From the NCBI GenBank assembly GCA_005503335.1, contig SCMQ01000043.1, positions 1-33,064 of the forward strand: a stretch of 33,064 bases of DNA. The letters are read 5' to 3'. The DNA comes from Comamonadaceae bacterium 2FH (GTDB lineage: Bacteria; Pseudomonadota; Gammaproteobacteria; Burkholderiales; Burkholderiaceae_C). Positions within the stretch are counted from its first letter, which is position 1; each line of letters starts with the position of its first letter. Both the position numbers and the translations under genes were made by a program. The notes below the pieces were generated by a model. The model saw nothing but the letters and a program-made list of their open reading frames with translations, did no database searches and was not told the DNA's origin. Below are positions 1-8,730 of the stretch, in pieces.

Positions 1-534
1 GTCCGCCCCCCGCACACCTCGCCCGCACCGGCCCAGCCGCCCGGCATGCCGCCGCCGCGTCAGGCGCCGCCGAGGCCGCCCATGCCGCCCCTGCGCACGC
101 CCGGGGTGAGCCTGCCCGGCCTGGGTGGGCGCACAAGGCTGATGCGCCCGCAGGGCGAGATGGCGCAGGACCTGGCCTGGGGCGCAGAGGGTCAGGACCC
201 CGCCGCCCGCGGTGCCGGCGATGCCCCGGCCACGCCGCAGGTCATCGAGCTGCCAGCCGGCAGCCGCCGCCTCACGCTGAGCGGCAGCCACCTGCAGCAC
301 GAGGCCTATCCGCCCAGCGTGCGCCTGAACGGCGAGGCCCTGGAGATCGAGGAAGTCGACGAGGACCGCCTGGTCGTGCGCCTGCCCGAGGGCTTCGAGC
401 AGGGCGAACTGGAAGTGAGCCTGGGCGACGAGCCGGCCTGCAGCTTCCTGCTGCTGCACCCCGCCGCCGAGCCGGCGGCGCAGGACCCCTGGGCCCCGCG
501 CGGCGCCGAAACCGGGGGCCGCCATGAAGCGTGA
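1..534 (+). CDS. Partial small protein with IPT/TIG-like segment
   Basis: The frame is open from the first base, and the first ATG (position 46) has no Shine-Dalgarno site, so the gene most likely begins before the window. The visible N-terminal part is rich in proline and arginine and looks disordered. About residues 80 to 155, counted from base 1, alternate hydrophobic and polar residues around RLTLSGSHL, VRLNGEALEI and LEVSLGDEPA. That pattern resembles a small beta-sandwich of the IPT/TIG type, though this is judged by eye only. No signal peptide or enzyme motif is visible. The gene overlaps the start of the protease gene by 11 bases, which suggests translational coupling and membership of the same operon. 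Function unknown; a structural or adaptor role is inference. Confidence 0.6.
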   Translation, partial: VRPPHTSPAPAQPPGMPPPRQAPPRPPMPPLRTPGVSLPGLGGRTRLMRPQGEMAQDLAWGAEGQDPAARGAGDAPATPQVIELPAGSRRLTLSGSHLQHEAYPPSVRLNGEALEIEEVDEDRLVVRLPEGFEQGELEVSLGDEPACSFLLLHPAAEPAAQDPWAPRGAETGGRHEA

Positions 535-1924
535 CGGCCACCTCACGCTGACCCTGCGCGCCGGCGTGGCCGCGGCCCCGGTGCCCGCGCACCTGGACTG
601 CCTCACCGGCGCCGGCCGGCCCAGCGCGGTGCTGGACCGAGGGCCCATAGACGCGGTGGTGCGCCGCCATGGCGACGGCGCGCGCTTTCAGCGCGTGTTC
701 CATGCGCGCCGCTCGCTGGGCCGGCCCGGCGAACACCATGTGGGCTTCGACGACGAGGAGGAGGCCCTGGGTCTGTCGCGCAGCTTCCAGGTGCAGCTGG
801 CGCGGCCCGAGGCCGCGCCGGCGGTGCGCGAGGCGCTGCGCGCGCTCGGCATGGTCGAGCAATGCCAGCAGCAGACCCTGGCCTGGACATCGCTCGACGC
901 CCCGGCGCCGCAGCCGCGGCCCGCGCGCCGCGTGCTGCGCTACGAGGACGCGATCGCGCCGCAGCGGCGCATCCGCGCCATCGAGGCCCTGGCACGCGAG
1001 CCGGGCGACGCCGGCGTCACCGTGGCCGTGGTGGACACCGGCGTCGTGGTCGGTCATCCCGAGTTCCAGCGCCGCTGCCTGGCCGGCTACGACACGGTGG
1101 ACCTGGGCCTGGGCCGGCTCAACGAGAGCACGCGCCTGGTCGGCGACTCGCGCGGCTGGGACTACAACCCCTACGACGAGGTCGGCCACGGCTGCCTGGT
1201 GGCCGGCGTGATCGGCGCGCGCGGCTTTCACGTGCCGCCCGGCGTGGCCGGCGCCGCCATGCTGCTGCCGGTGCGCGTGCTGGCCGCCGCGCGGCGCGGC
1301 GAGGCCGGCGCGCGCCTGCTGGGCGTGGGCGCCCTGCCCGACATCGACGCCGGCATCAAGGTCGCGGTGGACCTGGGCGCGCTGGTGCTCAACCTCAGCC
1401 TGGGCTCGCCGCGCGACGCCGAGGACCCGCATGCCGCCCCGCCGCACCAGGCCGTGGCGCGCTACGCGCTGCGCCACGGCTGCGTGCTGGTGGCCGCGGC
1501 CGGCAACAGCGGCCAGCGCCAGGCCTTCTTCCCGGCCGCCCTGCCCGAGGTGCTGGCCGTGGGCTCGGTCGATGCGCTCGGCCAGCGCTCGCGTTTCTCC
1601 AGCTACGGCCCGCACCTGGCGATCTGCGCGCCCGGCGAGGCCATCGTCGGCGTGGGCCGGCGCGGCTACCAGGCCAGCTCGGGCACCTCCTTCGCCGCGC
1701 CCTACGTGGCCGGCGCCGCGGCCCTGCTGATGGCGCGCGCGCGCCGCCGCGGCCAGGCGCTGGACGCCGCCGCCGTGCGCCGCCTGCTGTGCGGCAGCGC
1801 CCAGGCCCTGCCCGGCGGCCCCGGCGAGGAGACCGGCGCCGGCCTGCTGGACTGCGCGGCCGCGCTGGCTGCGCTGGATGCGATGCACGAGAGGCAGGGC
1901 CTCGAGCCTGCCACTGCGAGGTGA
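524..1924 (+). CDS. Subtilisin-family serine protease (S8), no signal peptide
   Basis: A 466-residue subtilase. The catalytic residues are visible: Asp171 in VVDTGVVVGHPEF, His222 in VGHGCLVAGVIG, oxyanion Asn328 in AAAGNSGQ and Ser389 in SSGTSFAAPYVAGAA. The first roughly 150 residues precede the catalytic domain and include a segment (about 90 to 120) that could act like an inhibitory propeptide, which is inference. The N-terminus starts MKRDGHLTLTLRAG with no hydrophobic signal sequence, unusual because most bacterial subtilases are exported. Its place at the head of a run of unfamiliar structural-looking proteins suggests a processing or maturation protease, perhaps cutting proline-rich linkers in its neighbours. 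The family call is secure; the substrate is unknown. The next gene starts three bases after the stop. Confidence 0.93.
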   Translation: MKRDGHLTLTLRAGVAAAPVPAHLDCLTGAGRPSAVLDRGPIDAVVRRHGDGARFQRVFHARRSLGRPGEHHVGFDDEEEALGLSRSFQVQLARPEAAPAVREALRALGMVEQCQQQTLAWTSLDAPAPQPRPARRVLRYEDAIAPQRRIRAIEALAREPGDAGVTVAVVDTGVVVGHPEFQRRCLAGYDTVDLGLGRLNESTRLVGDSRGWDYNPYDEVGHGCLVAGVIGARGFHVPPGVAGAAMLLPVRVLAAARRGEAGARLLGVGALPDIDAGIKVAVDLGALVLNLSLGSPRDAEDPHAAPPHQAVARYALRHGCVLVAAAGNSGQRQAFFPAALPEVLAVGSVDALGQRSRFSSYGPHLAICAPGEAIVGVGRRGYQASSGTSFAAPYVAGAAALLMARARRRGQALDAAAVRRLLCGSAQALPGGPGEETGAGLLDCAAALAALDAMHERQGLEPATAR

Positions 1925-1927
1925 GCC

Positions 1928-3925
1928 ATGGTGACTTCCACGCGATCCCCTCCCACGCCGCCGCCCGCCGGCTCGGCCTGGAACGCGCTGCTGGCCTACG
2001 CGGTCGGCCATCCTCTGACCGACGCCCAGCGCCGGCGCGCCGTGCGCCAGCTGCAGAGCGCGCTGGACGCGAGCGACGAGCACAGCCCCGCCCTGCTGCT
2101 GGAGGGCGCCGGGGCCACGGCGCTGCGCCTGGCCAGCGGACCGGCCCCGCCCGAATGGCGCGCGATGCTGCAGCGCCTGCTGCTGCGCGCGTTCACGGGG
2201 CCGCCCTTCCATGCCAGCCCCGAATCGCTGCAGTCGCTCGCCGCAGCGCTGGCCCGGCGCGATGCAGAGACCCTGCACGCGCTGCTGGGCCCGGCCCTGC
2301 GCCTCGTCATCGACAAGCCACGCGACGAGGACGTTCCCCTGCTCACCGCGTGGCTCGCCCAGTACCTCAAGGAGAATTCCATGGCCATCAGCTTCTTCAT
2401 CGACACCAGCTCGATCCCCATCCTGCAGACGCCCGCCACGCTGCAGGCCCTCAACCAGCGCGTGATCAGCGAGCTGCAGAACCGCTTCGGCGTGCCGGCC
2501 GACCGCGCCGACGTGACCCAGGTGCCCACGGCCGCCGTGGTGCTGGGCATGGTGGTGCTCGACGGCGAGGCCGACCCGGCCTCCAGCGGCCTGCCCGACG
2601 CGATGCGCCGCGCCTGGCTGGAGTCGATTGGCGACATTCCCGACAACTCGATCCCGCCCAAGAAAGTCGCGCTGTCGGAGGTCTACCAGTTCATCGCCAA
2701 GACGATGCCCAAGCTCAACGGCAGCATCGAACAGCTGGCGGCGCAGGAGTTCGCCTTCGTCTCGCGCGAGGTGATCGCCGGCGCCGCCTCGATCCCGTTC
2801 GGCCATCCGAACTTCGAATCGGCGATCCGCATCGCGCTCGACAAGTACGTCGAGACCCGGGCCACCGGCGACTCGCTGACCCTGCCGCCCGGCAGCCTGC
2901 CCGGCGGCACGCAGAACGCCGGCGGCGACGCCGACCTCAACTCCGACAACCTGCGCGTGGTCGGCCTGACCTACTCGCTGGCCCTGCTGGAGAAGGCCAT
3001 GGTGCTGCCGGTGGCCGACCGCCTGGCGGCCATGTTCATGAACGGCCAGATGCCGTTCGGCCACGACGCGGCCGGCAAGGCCCTGGACGCCTACTACTGG
3101 GACAGCGAGGACCGGCTCAACCTGGCGCAGCGCCGCTCGCAGTACAGCCGCATGCTCGGCATGCCGGGCGGCGAGGTGTCCAAGGAGGTGGCGCCGAACA
3201 AGGACTTCGAGCAGCTGTTCCTGCGCTTCATCGCCAGCCTGTCCGAGTTCACGCGCCAGCGCGAGGTGGACCGCATGTTCGCCACCCGCACCTCGGTGCT
3301 GTCGACCACCGGCGAGCAGGTGCGCAAGTGCGCCTTCGAGCTGGCCAAGAACGCCTCGCTGTACGGCTGGGGCGCGGGCTTCTACGTGGCCACGCGCATC
3401 AACAAGCACCTGGAGCGCGCCATCGCCATCCTCAACCAGCCGCAGGTGCTCAAGACCTACGCCGCCTCCAACCACTGGCAGGTGGTCGAGCGCGTGGCCC
3501 AGCAGGACTTCGGCGGCGCGCCCAACTGGGCCAAGTACAGCACCATGGCCCAGGCGGCGAACAAGCTGTTCGACATCCTGGCGCGCAACACCGGCGTGCT
3601 GGCGGCCGGCAACGGCGGCCTGCCCTTCCTGCACGACCCGAACTTCGCGGCGCCCGACGGCCAGCGCGCCAGCGACCTGTCGGCCCAGGACACGCGCGAG
3701 CTGCTGACCAGCGTGCAGCTGTGGCTGGCCGTCAACGGCGTGCGCGACGAGCAGGTCAAGCAGTACGCGCAGCCGGTGGAGCTGACCGGCGTGCCCAGCC
3801 TGCCCGGCATGCCGGGCGGCGGCGACGCCGCGGGCCAGCAGGTGATAGAGAAGCTCAAGCAGCTCACGGCCAGCGGCACGCCCAGCCCCGAGCAGCTGCA
3901 GCAGCTGCTGGCCACGCTGCACTGA
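1928..3925 (+). CDS. Unrecognised 665-residue cluster protein with a second possible start
   Basis: I do not recognise this protein. It follows the protease gene by three bases, with GAGGTG as a likely ribosome site. Residues 1 to 151 look mainly helical. From Met152 (position 2381) the character changes, with MAISFFIDTSSIPILQTP followed by a long mixed region. A strong AAGGAG lies seven bases before that in-frame ATG, so a 514-residue shorter product is plausible. Near the C-terminus is a glycine/proline stretch (GVPSLPGMPGGGD) and a glutamine/leucine-rich helix. There is no signal peptide, clear membrane segment or catalytic motif. Position before the paralogous genes suggests a structural component of the same assembly, as inference. 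It could also be a fusion of two formerly separate genes. Confidence 0.85.
   Translation: MVTSTRSPPTPPPAGSAWNALLAYAVGHPLTDAQRRRAVRQLQSALDASDEHSPALLLEGAGATALRLASGPAPPEWRAMLQRLLLRAFTGPPFHASPESLQSLAAALARRDAETLHALLGPALRLVIDKPRDEDVPLLTAWLAQYLKENSMAISFFIDTSSIPILQTPATLQALNQRVISELQNRFGVPADRADVTQVPTAAVVLGMVVLDGEADPASSGLPDAMRRAWLESIGDIPDNSIPPKKVALSEVYQFIAKTMPKLNGSIEQLAAQEFAFVSREVIAGAASIPFGHPNFESAIRIALDKYVETRATGDSLTLPPGSLPGGTQNAGGDADLNSDNLRVVGLTYSLALLEKAMVLPVADRLAAMFMNGQMPFGHDAAGKALDAYYWDSEDRLNLAQRRSQYSRMLGMPGGEVSKEVAPNKDFEQLFLRFIASLSEFTRQREVDRMFATRTSVLSTTGEQVRKCAFELAKNASLYGWGAGFYVATRINKHLERAIAILNQPQVLKTYAASNHWQVVERVAQQDFGGAPNWAKYSTMAQAANKLFDILARNTGVLAAGNGGLPFLHDPNFAAPDGQRASDLSAQDTRELLTSVQLWLAVNGVRDEQVKQYAQPVELTGVPSLPGMPGGGDAAGQQVIEKLKQLTASGTPSPEQLQQLLATLH
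2369..2383 (+). promoter_or_regulatory. Internal ribosome binding site and in-frame start
   Basis: AAGGAG at 2369 to 2374 is followed after six bases by ATG at 2381, in frame with the surrounding 665-residue reading frame (codon 152). The sequence around it, AAGGAGAATTCCATG, is stronger than the site at the annotated start. It resembles those used by the downstream cluster genes at 11587, 16084 and 17342. It could yield a separate 514-residue product or mark an ancient gene boundary whose stop codon was lost. Confidence 0.55.
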
Positions 3926-3949
3926 GCGCGCCATGGAAAGGCCAAGACC

Positions 3950-5044
3950 ATGAAGCCAAGAGACACCCTGGCGCTGCGCGCGCGCCGGCTGCTCGCGCAG
4001 TCGGCCCGGCGGCTGGGCACCGCCGACCCGCTGGAGGACCTGGGAGCGGACATCGACGAATCGCTCGACGTGCCCTATGGCGAGCCGCTGGAGGACACGC
4101 CGCTGTCGACCCAGTTCTCCGAGCAGACGCCCGAGCAGCTGAACTTCGTGATGCGCGCCGCCGGCCAGGGCGTGACCGGCGCCGACCGCATCCAGGGCGC
4201 CAGCCAGGCCATGACGCGCGTGGTCGAGCGCCACTTCGGCCGCGGCGCGCGCCACTGGCTGGACAACCAGCTGGAGGCGGTCCGCTCGCTGGACAACGGC
4301 CGCAGCTGCGCCTGGGGCGCCGCCTTCGGCAGCGCCTTCGACCGCGCCGGGCTGGCCGAGTCCTACGTGCATTGCGAATGGGGGCCGCAGCTGATGGACG
4401 CGCTGCCGGCGCCGCTGCACCGCATCGCGACCCTGGCCATGGCGTCCATGCCGGGCCTGCGGCCGGTGATCATGTCGGTGCGCTGCGGCCGTGCGGCGGG
4501 CGCCCAGCAGCTGTCCTTCGAGTCCGAGCGTCCGCTCTCGCTGGCCGCGCTGCAGCCGCTGATGGACCAGCTGGGCCTGGGGCACCGCCATGCGGGCCTG
4601 ATGAGCGCCGTGGCCTTCATCCTCGGCGCGCGCTTCGTGCTGCCGGCCGAGGCCGCGATGCTGACGCTCAGGCCGCTGCGCCAGGGCGTGGAGCTGCGCC
4701 TGGACGTGAGCCTGGACGCCATCCCCGACCTGCCCTCGCAGCTGATGGCGCTGACAAGGCTGCAGATGACCGAGCGCCCGCGCAGCCTGCAGGGCATGGA
4801 CCGCTGGCTGATGGCGCTGACGCCGGACGGCTACCCCGGCCCCGGCACGGTGTCGGTGCTCTCGGTCTGGGTGCGGCCCGACCTGCCGGCCCGCGTGGCC
4901 CTGTACCTGCGGCCGGCCTCGCTGGACCCGCGCCTGGAGCGCCTGCGCGAGGCCCCTGCGCCCAGTGCGCCGGCCCCCGCACCGCAACCGGTCGCCGGCC
5001 AGGCCCTGTGGTCCTCCTCGGCCTGGCTGCCCGCCCAGGCCTGA
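3950..5044 (+). CDS. Unrecognised 364-residue cluster protein
   Basis: I do not recognise the family. The start at 3950 follows the previous stop by 24 bases, with a purine-rich AAAGG upstream. An acidic N-terminal region (about residues 20 to 60) precedes a probably globular body containing NGRSCAWGAAFGSAFDRAG, and a beta-rich end with SVLSVWVRPDLPARVALYLRP-like strands. The last 40 residues are rich in proline and alanine, a tail type shared with several neighbours. No signal peptide or recognised active site is visible. It lies between the 665-residue protein and paralog A in the same orientation, so co-expression is likely. An enzyme fold is possible but I cannot name one. Confidence 0.85.
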   Translation: MKPRDTLALRARRLLAQSARRLGTADPLEDLGADIDESLDVPYGEPLEDTPLSTQFSEQTPEQLNFVMRAAGQGVTGADRIQGASQAMTRVVERHFGRGARHWLDNQLEAVRSLDNGRSCAWGAAFGSAFDRAGLAESYVHCEWGPQLMDALPAPLHRIATLAMASMPGLRPVIMSVRCGRAAGAQQLSFESERPLSLAALQPLMDQLGLGHRHAGLMSAVAFILGARFVLPAEAAMLTLRPLRQGVELRLDVSLDAIPDLPSQLMALTRLQMTERPRSLQGMDRWLMALTPDGYPGPGTVSVLSVWVRPDLPARVALYLRPASLDPRLERLREAPAPSAPAPAPQPVAGQALWSSSAWLPAQA

Positions 5045-5081
5045 ACCACCGGACCACGCCCAGCCGCCCCAGGAGCCCGCC

Positions 5082-6383
5082 ATGAACGCTGTCGCGACCT
5101 CTCCCGCCGCACGCGCCGACGACCGCCTGCTGGGCGACATCCGCGCGCGCGTCAAGCAGGCGCTGACGCGCAGCGCCTCGTTCAACGCCCTGCCGCCCGA
5201 GCAGCGTGCCGAGATCGCGCACAACACGGTGCGCGCCTTCCACTACATCCTGGGCGGCGCGGACGGCCGCTCGGTGCCCGAGGCCGTGACCCTGGGCGGC
5301 AACAGCGCGGGCTTCGCGCCGCTGGCCCAGGCCCAGGCCGGCGCGCCGGTGCAACCGGTGCGGCGCCTGACGGTGCCGTCGCCGCCGCCGCTGGGCGAGG
5401 CCGCGCGCCGCGGCGGCGAGGCCATGGCCGACCTGATCCAGGAGGTCGACTTCCCGGCCTTCGTCGGCGGCCTGGTCGACGGAGTCTTCAACTCCATCGT
5501 GACCAGCTCGATCAAGCAGATGGAGGCCTATGCCGAGCTGGTCAAGAACGTCGCCAAGTCGGTCGACCAGTACATGAAGGACAACGTCAGCGAGCAGAAC
5601 GCGCGCGACTACCTGGTGCAGCGCTACCCCGAGCACCTGGAGATGGACCTCGGCGCCGAGACCCCCAAGCTCAAGCCGCGCGAGGGCGCCGACGAGTCCA
5701 GCCTGCCCGACTTCTTCGCCGACCTGGGCCTCAAGGCGCCGATGGGCAGCCTGGACAGCGACAGCGCCGAGCAGCAGCTGGTGCCCGCCGCGCGCCAGCG
5801 CATCGCCATGGACCGCCAGCAGATGCTGGCCACCATGGTCATGATGGGCGTGAACCGCCTGGTGGTCACCAACGGCAGCATCGAGGCCTCCTGCCTGTTC
5901 AAGCTCGACACGCGCGACACACGCGTGCGCGACCGCACGCGCACCAGCGGCGGCACGCGCACCGACACCCGGCACGACGAGCGCGGCGGCAAGGGCGACT
6001 ACCACTGGGAGGGCGAGCGCAAGGAGAACGACTGGATCAAGAGCGGCAAGTACTCGGGCAACTCGAGCTGGTACAACGGCAGCACGCGCGACAGCACGGC
6101 CAGCTTCAGCGTATCCACCGTGGACACCAACAAGAACGAAGAGGAGGTCAAGCTGCACGCCGAGCTCGCGGGCAAGGTCAAGCTCAACTTCAAGAGCGAC
6201 TACTTCCCCATGGAGCGCATGATCGACGCGCTGCAGATCAACCAGATCCGCGAAAAGACGCCGGCCGCCGCGCCCGCCCCGGCCCCTGCGCTGCCGGCCG
6301 CGCCGCCGCTGCCACCCATGCCCGCGCTGCCGGCGCTGCCCGGTGTGAGCGCACCGCCCGCGACGGCCATCCCGGCGCGTTGA
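5082..6383 (+). CDS. Cluster paralog A (433 residues)
   Basis: First of four related proteins in this operon. The start at 5082 is chosen because AGGAG lies just upstream and the sequence then matches the beginning of paralog B. The layout is: an N-terminal helical pair ending RAFHYILGGADGR; a core block from about residue 122 with VDFPAFVGGLVDG, KQMEAYAELVKNVAKSVDQY and MKDNVSEQNARDYL; a second block at about 249 with LATMVMMGVNRLVVTNGSIEA; a hydrophilic, variable insert of about 70 residues; a third block at about 364 with GKVKLNFKSDYFPMERM; and a proline/alanine-rich tail. There is no signal peptide or catalytic motif, so a structural, oligomer-forming role is inferred. I cannot assign a named family. 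Confidence 0.88.
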   Translation: MNAVATSPAARADDRLLGDIRARVKQALTRSASFNALPPEQRAEIAHNTVRAFHYILGGADGRSVPEAVTLGGNSAGFAPLAQAQAGAPVQPVRRLTVPSPPPLGEAARRGGEAMADLIQEVDFPAFVGGLVDGVFNSIVTSSIKQMEAYAELVKNVAKSVDQYMKDNVSEQNARDYLVQRYPEHLEMDLGAETPKLKPREGADESSLPDFFADLGLKAPMGSLDSDSAEQQLVPAARQRIAMDRQQMLATMVMMGVNRLVVTNGSIEASCLFKLDTRDTRVRDRTRTSGGTRTDTRHDERGGKGDYHWEGERKENDWIKSGKYSGNSSWYNGSTRDSTASFSVSTVDTNKNEEEVKLHAELAGKVKLNFKSDYFPMERMIDALQINQIREKTPAAAPAPAPALPAAPPLPPMPALPALPGVSAPPATAIPAR

Positions 6384-6393
6384 GGAGGCCACC

Positions 6394-7653
6394 ATGCCGC
6401 ATGCCGACGACACCCTGCTGCCGCTGATCCGCCAGCGCGTGCGCCAGGGCCTGCTGGGAAGCCCCGCCTACGCGCGCCTCACGCCCGAGCAGCGCGTGGC
6501 GGTGGCCAAGGACACCGTGCGCGCCTTCCACTACATCCTGGCCGGCGCCGACGGCCGGACCCGGCCCGACCAGGTCACGCTGGCCGGCCGCGCGCCCCTG
6601 CCCGCCGCACTTCCTACCACGCTTCCCACCGCCCTGGCCGACAAACCGCCCCTGCCCGAGGGCGACACCGCCGGCCAGCGCTTCGGCCAATCGGGCGCGG
6701 TGGCCGCGCGCGAGGGCGCCGACGCCTTCACCGAGATGATCCAGAAGGTCGACTTCCCGCAGTTCGTCGCCGGCCTGATCGACGGCGTGTTCAACGCCAT
6801 CGTGCATTCCTCGATCCAGCAGATGGAGGCCTACGCCGAACTGGTCAGGAACGTCAGCAAGTCGGTCGAGCAGTACATGAAGGACAACGTGAGCGAGAAC
6901 AACGCGCGCGACTACCTGGCCGAGCGCTACCCCGAGCATTTCGAGATCGACATCTCCAGCGACAAGCCACGCGTGCGCGCGCGCAAGGGCGCGAGCGAGG
7001 ACAACCTGCCCGACCTGCAGGGCGACCTGGGCCTGCCCGAGGCCGTGAGCTCGCTGGACGACGGCATGATCGAGGACAAGCTGGTGCCCGCCGCGCGCCG
7101 CCGCATGGCGCTGGACCGCCAGCAGCTGCTGGCCACCATGGTCATGATGGGGGTGAACCGCCTGGTGGTCACCAACGGCAGCATCGAGGCCTCCTGCATG
7201 TTCGAGCTCAACACCACCGACGCGGTGCGCCGCCGCATGAAGCAGGAGCGCTCGGCCGACTGGCATTCCCAGCGCAAGGCCGAGGCCGGCTACGAAGGCA
7301 GCTACAGCCGCGAGAGCTCGGGCTTCCTGGGCCTGGGCGCGAAGAAGAAGCTCAACCAGAGCTGGTACGGCAAGTCCAGCGCCGAGGACACGGCGAATTT
7401 CGCGGTCAGCACCACGCGCAGCGAGGACTCGGACGCCAAGGTGCAGATGCACGCCAAGCTGGCCGGCAAGGTCAACGTGCAGTTCAAGAGCGACTACTTC
7501 CCCATGGAACGCATGGTCGACGTGATGCAGATCAACCAGATCCGCGCCAAGACGCCGGGCGGCGACCAGGCCGCCGCCCCGGGCAACCCCGCCCTGCCTG
7601 CCCCGACGCCCGCGGCGCCGGCCGCGCCGCGCCAGGCGGTGGCCGCGCGCTGA
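6394..7653 (+). CDS. Cluster paralog B (419 residues)
   Basis: Closest relative of paralog A. The start follows the previous stop by ten bases, and a GAGGAGG ribosome site overlaps that stop. It repeats the same order of blocks: N-terminal helices ending RAFHYILAGADGR; VDFPQFVAGLIDGVFNAI with QQMEAYAELVRNVSKSVEQY; LATMVMMGVNRLVVTNGSIEA; a variable, charged and aromatic insert; GKVNVQFKSDYFPMERM; then QINQIRAKTP and a proline/alanine-rich tail. A 71-base stretch is nearly identical in DNA to paralog A, including silent positions. The insert differs almost completely from A, so it may be an exposed, fast-evolving surface. Function is unknown; a partner or alternative subunit to A is inference. 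Confidence 0.88.
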   Translation: MPHADDTLLPLIRQRVRQGLLGSPAYARLTPEQRVAVAKDTVRAFHYILAGADGRTRPDQVTLAGRAPLPAALPTTLPTALADKPPLPEGDTAGQRFGQSGAVAAREGADAFTEMIQKVDFPQFVAGLIDGVFNAIVHSSIQQMEAYAELVRNVSKSVEQYMKDNVSENNARDYLAERYPEHFEIDISSDKPRVRARKGASEDNLPDLQGDLGLPEAVSSLDDGMIEDKLVPAARRRMALDRQQLLATMVMMGVNRLVVTNGSIEASCMFELNTTDAVRRRMKQERSADWHSQRKAEAGYEGSYSRESSGFLGLGAKKKLNQSWYGKSSAEDTANFAVSTTRSEDSDAKVQMHAKLAGKVNVQFKSDYFPMERMVDVMQINQIRAKTPGGDQAAAPGNPALPAPTPAAPAAPRQAVAAR

Positions 7654-7680
7654 GCCGGGAACCGATCCGGGAACCCCGCC

Positions 7681-8730
7681 ATGCGTACGCCCGCCCGCCG
7701 CCACGATGTGCTCGCCGCCGCGCTGCGCGAGCTCGGCGCGGCGCTGGCGCCGCTGCGCCTGGCGTTCGCGGCGGCGGCCGAGGACCCGCTGCGCCTGTCG
7801 CTGCCGCCGCTGCCGGCCGCGGGCGCGGCCACGCCGTCTTCCGAGGTGCTGGCGGCCTACGCGGCGCTGTACCTGCACGCCGAGCTCGAAGAGGCCGGCG
7901 TGCTGCCCGCCGTCGAGGCCCTGGCCGAGCAGCGCCATGCGCTGGCGCTGCGCGAGCGCGCCACCGCCGAACGCCTGGAGCGCTTCGCCCAGGGCGCGCG
8001 CGACTACCCGGCCCGCGCCGACCGCGCCAGGCTCTACGCGCGGCTGTTCGGCCTGGGCCCGGCCGCGGTGCGCGCGCTGCGCGTCGCGGCGCAGGCCAGC
8101 GGGCCGGCCTGGGGCAGCGACGCGCCCCAGCCGCTGGACTTCGCCCAGCGCCTGCTGCGCCTGGCCGGCGCCGTCGTGCGCGCCGACGCCGAGCGCGCCC
8201 GCCTTGGCGGCCAGCCGGGCCTGGCCAGCCAGGCCGCCTGGCGCGCCGCCGCGCAGGAGCTGCTGGCCCTGGTCGCGGCGCAGTCGCCCGGTTCGCTGGT
8301 GCACTGGGCGCGCCGCATCCACGCGCGCAGCCTGCAGGCCTTCGAGCTGCTGGGCGACGCGGGCCTGATGCGCCAGCTGGTCGCGCGCACGCCCTGGGAG
8401 AGCCTGCAGCGCCTGCTGCCCGAGCAGGACGCCGCGCGGCGCGATGCCGCGGCGCGGCGCGGCGCGGCCGGCCAGGCCCTGCTGCGCAGCCTGGCGACGG
8501 CCGGCGACGCACCGGCGAATGCCGGACCTGATGCGGCCACGGTGCAGGCCGCCGTGCGCTGGCTGGTGGCCAGCGGCCTGCCGCTGCCCCAGGCCGAGCC
8601 TTCGCTGGTGCCTGCGCCCCTGCCCATGCCGCGCACCGCCTTCGCGGCCGGCGCCGCCCCGGCCCTCGCCGACCCGCTGGCCGAGGACGCGCTGCCCGAA
8701 GACCGCTGGGCGGAGGCCACGCTGCCATGA
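7681..8730 (+). CDS. Unrecognised helical 349-residue protein
   Basis: I do not recognise this protein. It is rich in alanine, leucine and arginine, and predicted by eye to be almost all alpha-helix, with repeated AxxLxAL and RAxAERLERF patterns. Its last 60 residues become proline-rich and acidic. It has no signal peptide, membrane segment or enzyme motif. It sits between the A/B and C/D paralog pairs. Its stop overlaps the start of C by four bases (ATGA), the usual sign of translational coupling. The ribosome site before 7681 is weak. A scaffold, chaperone or adaptor for the paralogs is possible, but that rests on position alone. Confidence 0.82.
   Translation: MRTPARRHDVLAAALRELGAALAPLRLAFAAAAEDPLRLSLPPLPAAGAATPSSEVLAAYAALYLHAELEEAGVLPAVEALAEQRHALALRERATAERLERFAQGARDYPARADRARLYARLFGLGPAAVRALRVAAQASGPAWGSDAPQPLDFAQRLLRLAGAVVRADAERARLGGQPGLASQAAWRAAAQELLALVAAQSPGSLVHWARRIHARSLQAFELLGDAGLMRQLVARTPWESLQRLLPEQDAARRDAAARRGAAGQALLRSLATAGDAPANAGPDAATVQAAVRWLVASGLPLPQAEPSLVPAPLPMPRTAFAAGAAPALADPLAEDALPEDRWAEATLP

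Noticed and set aside
862-5085. A long plus-strand frame overlapping the protease and the next two genes
   Set aside because: Arginine/alanine/proline-rich shadow of genes whose own frames carry clear motifs, ribosome sites and tight spacing.
272-5227. A 1,651-codon open frame on the minus strand opposite the left operon
   Set aside because: Its translation is low-complexity Arg/Gly/Ala/Gln/His-rich, with no family motifs. It is a by-product of extreme GC content opposite real genes.
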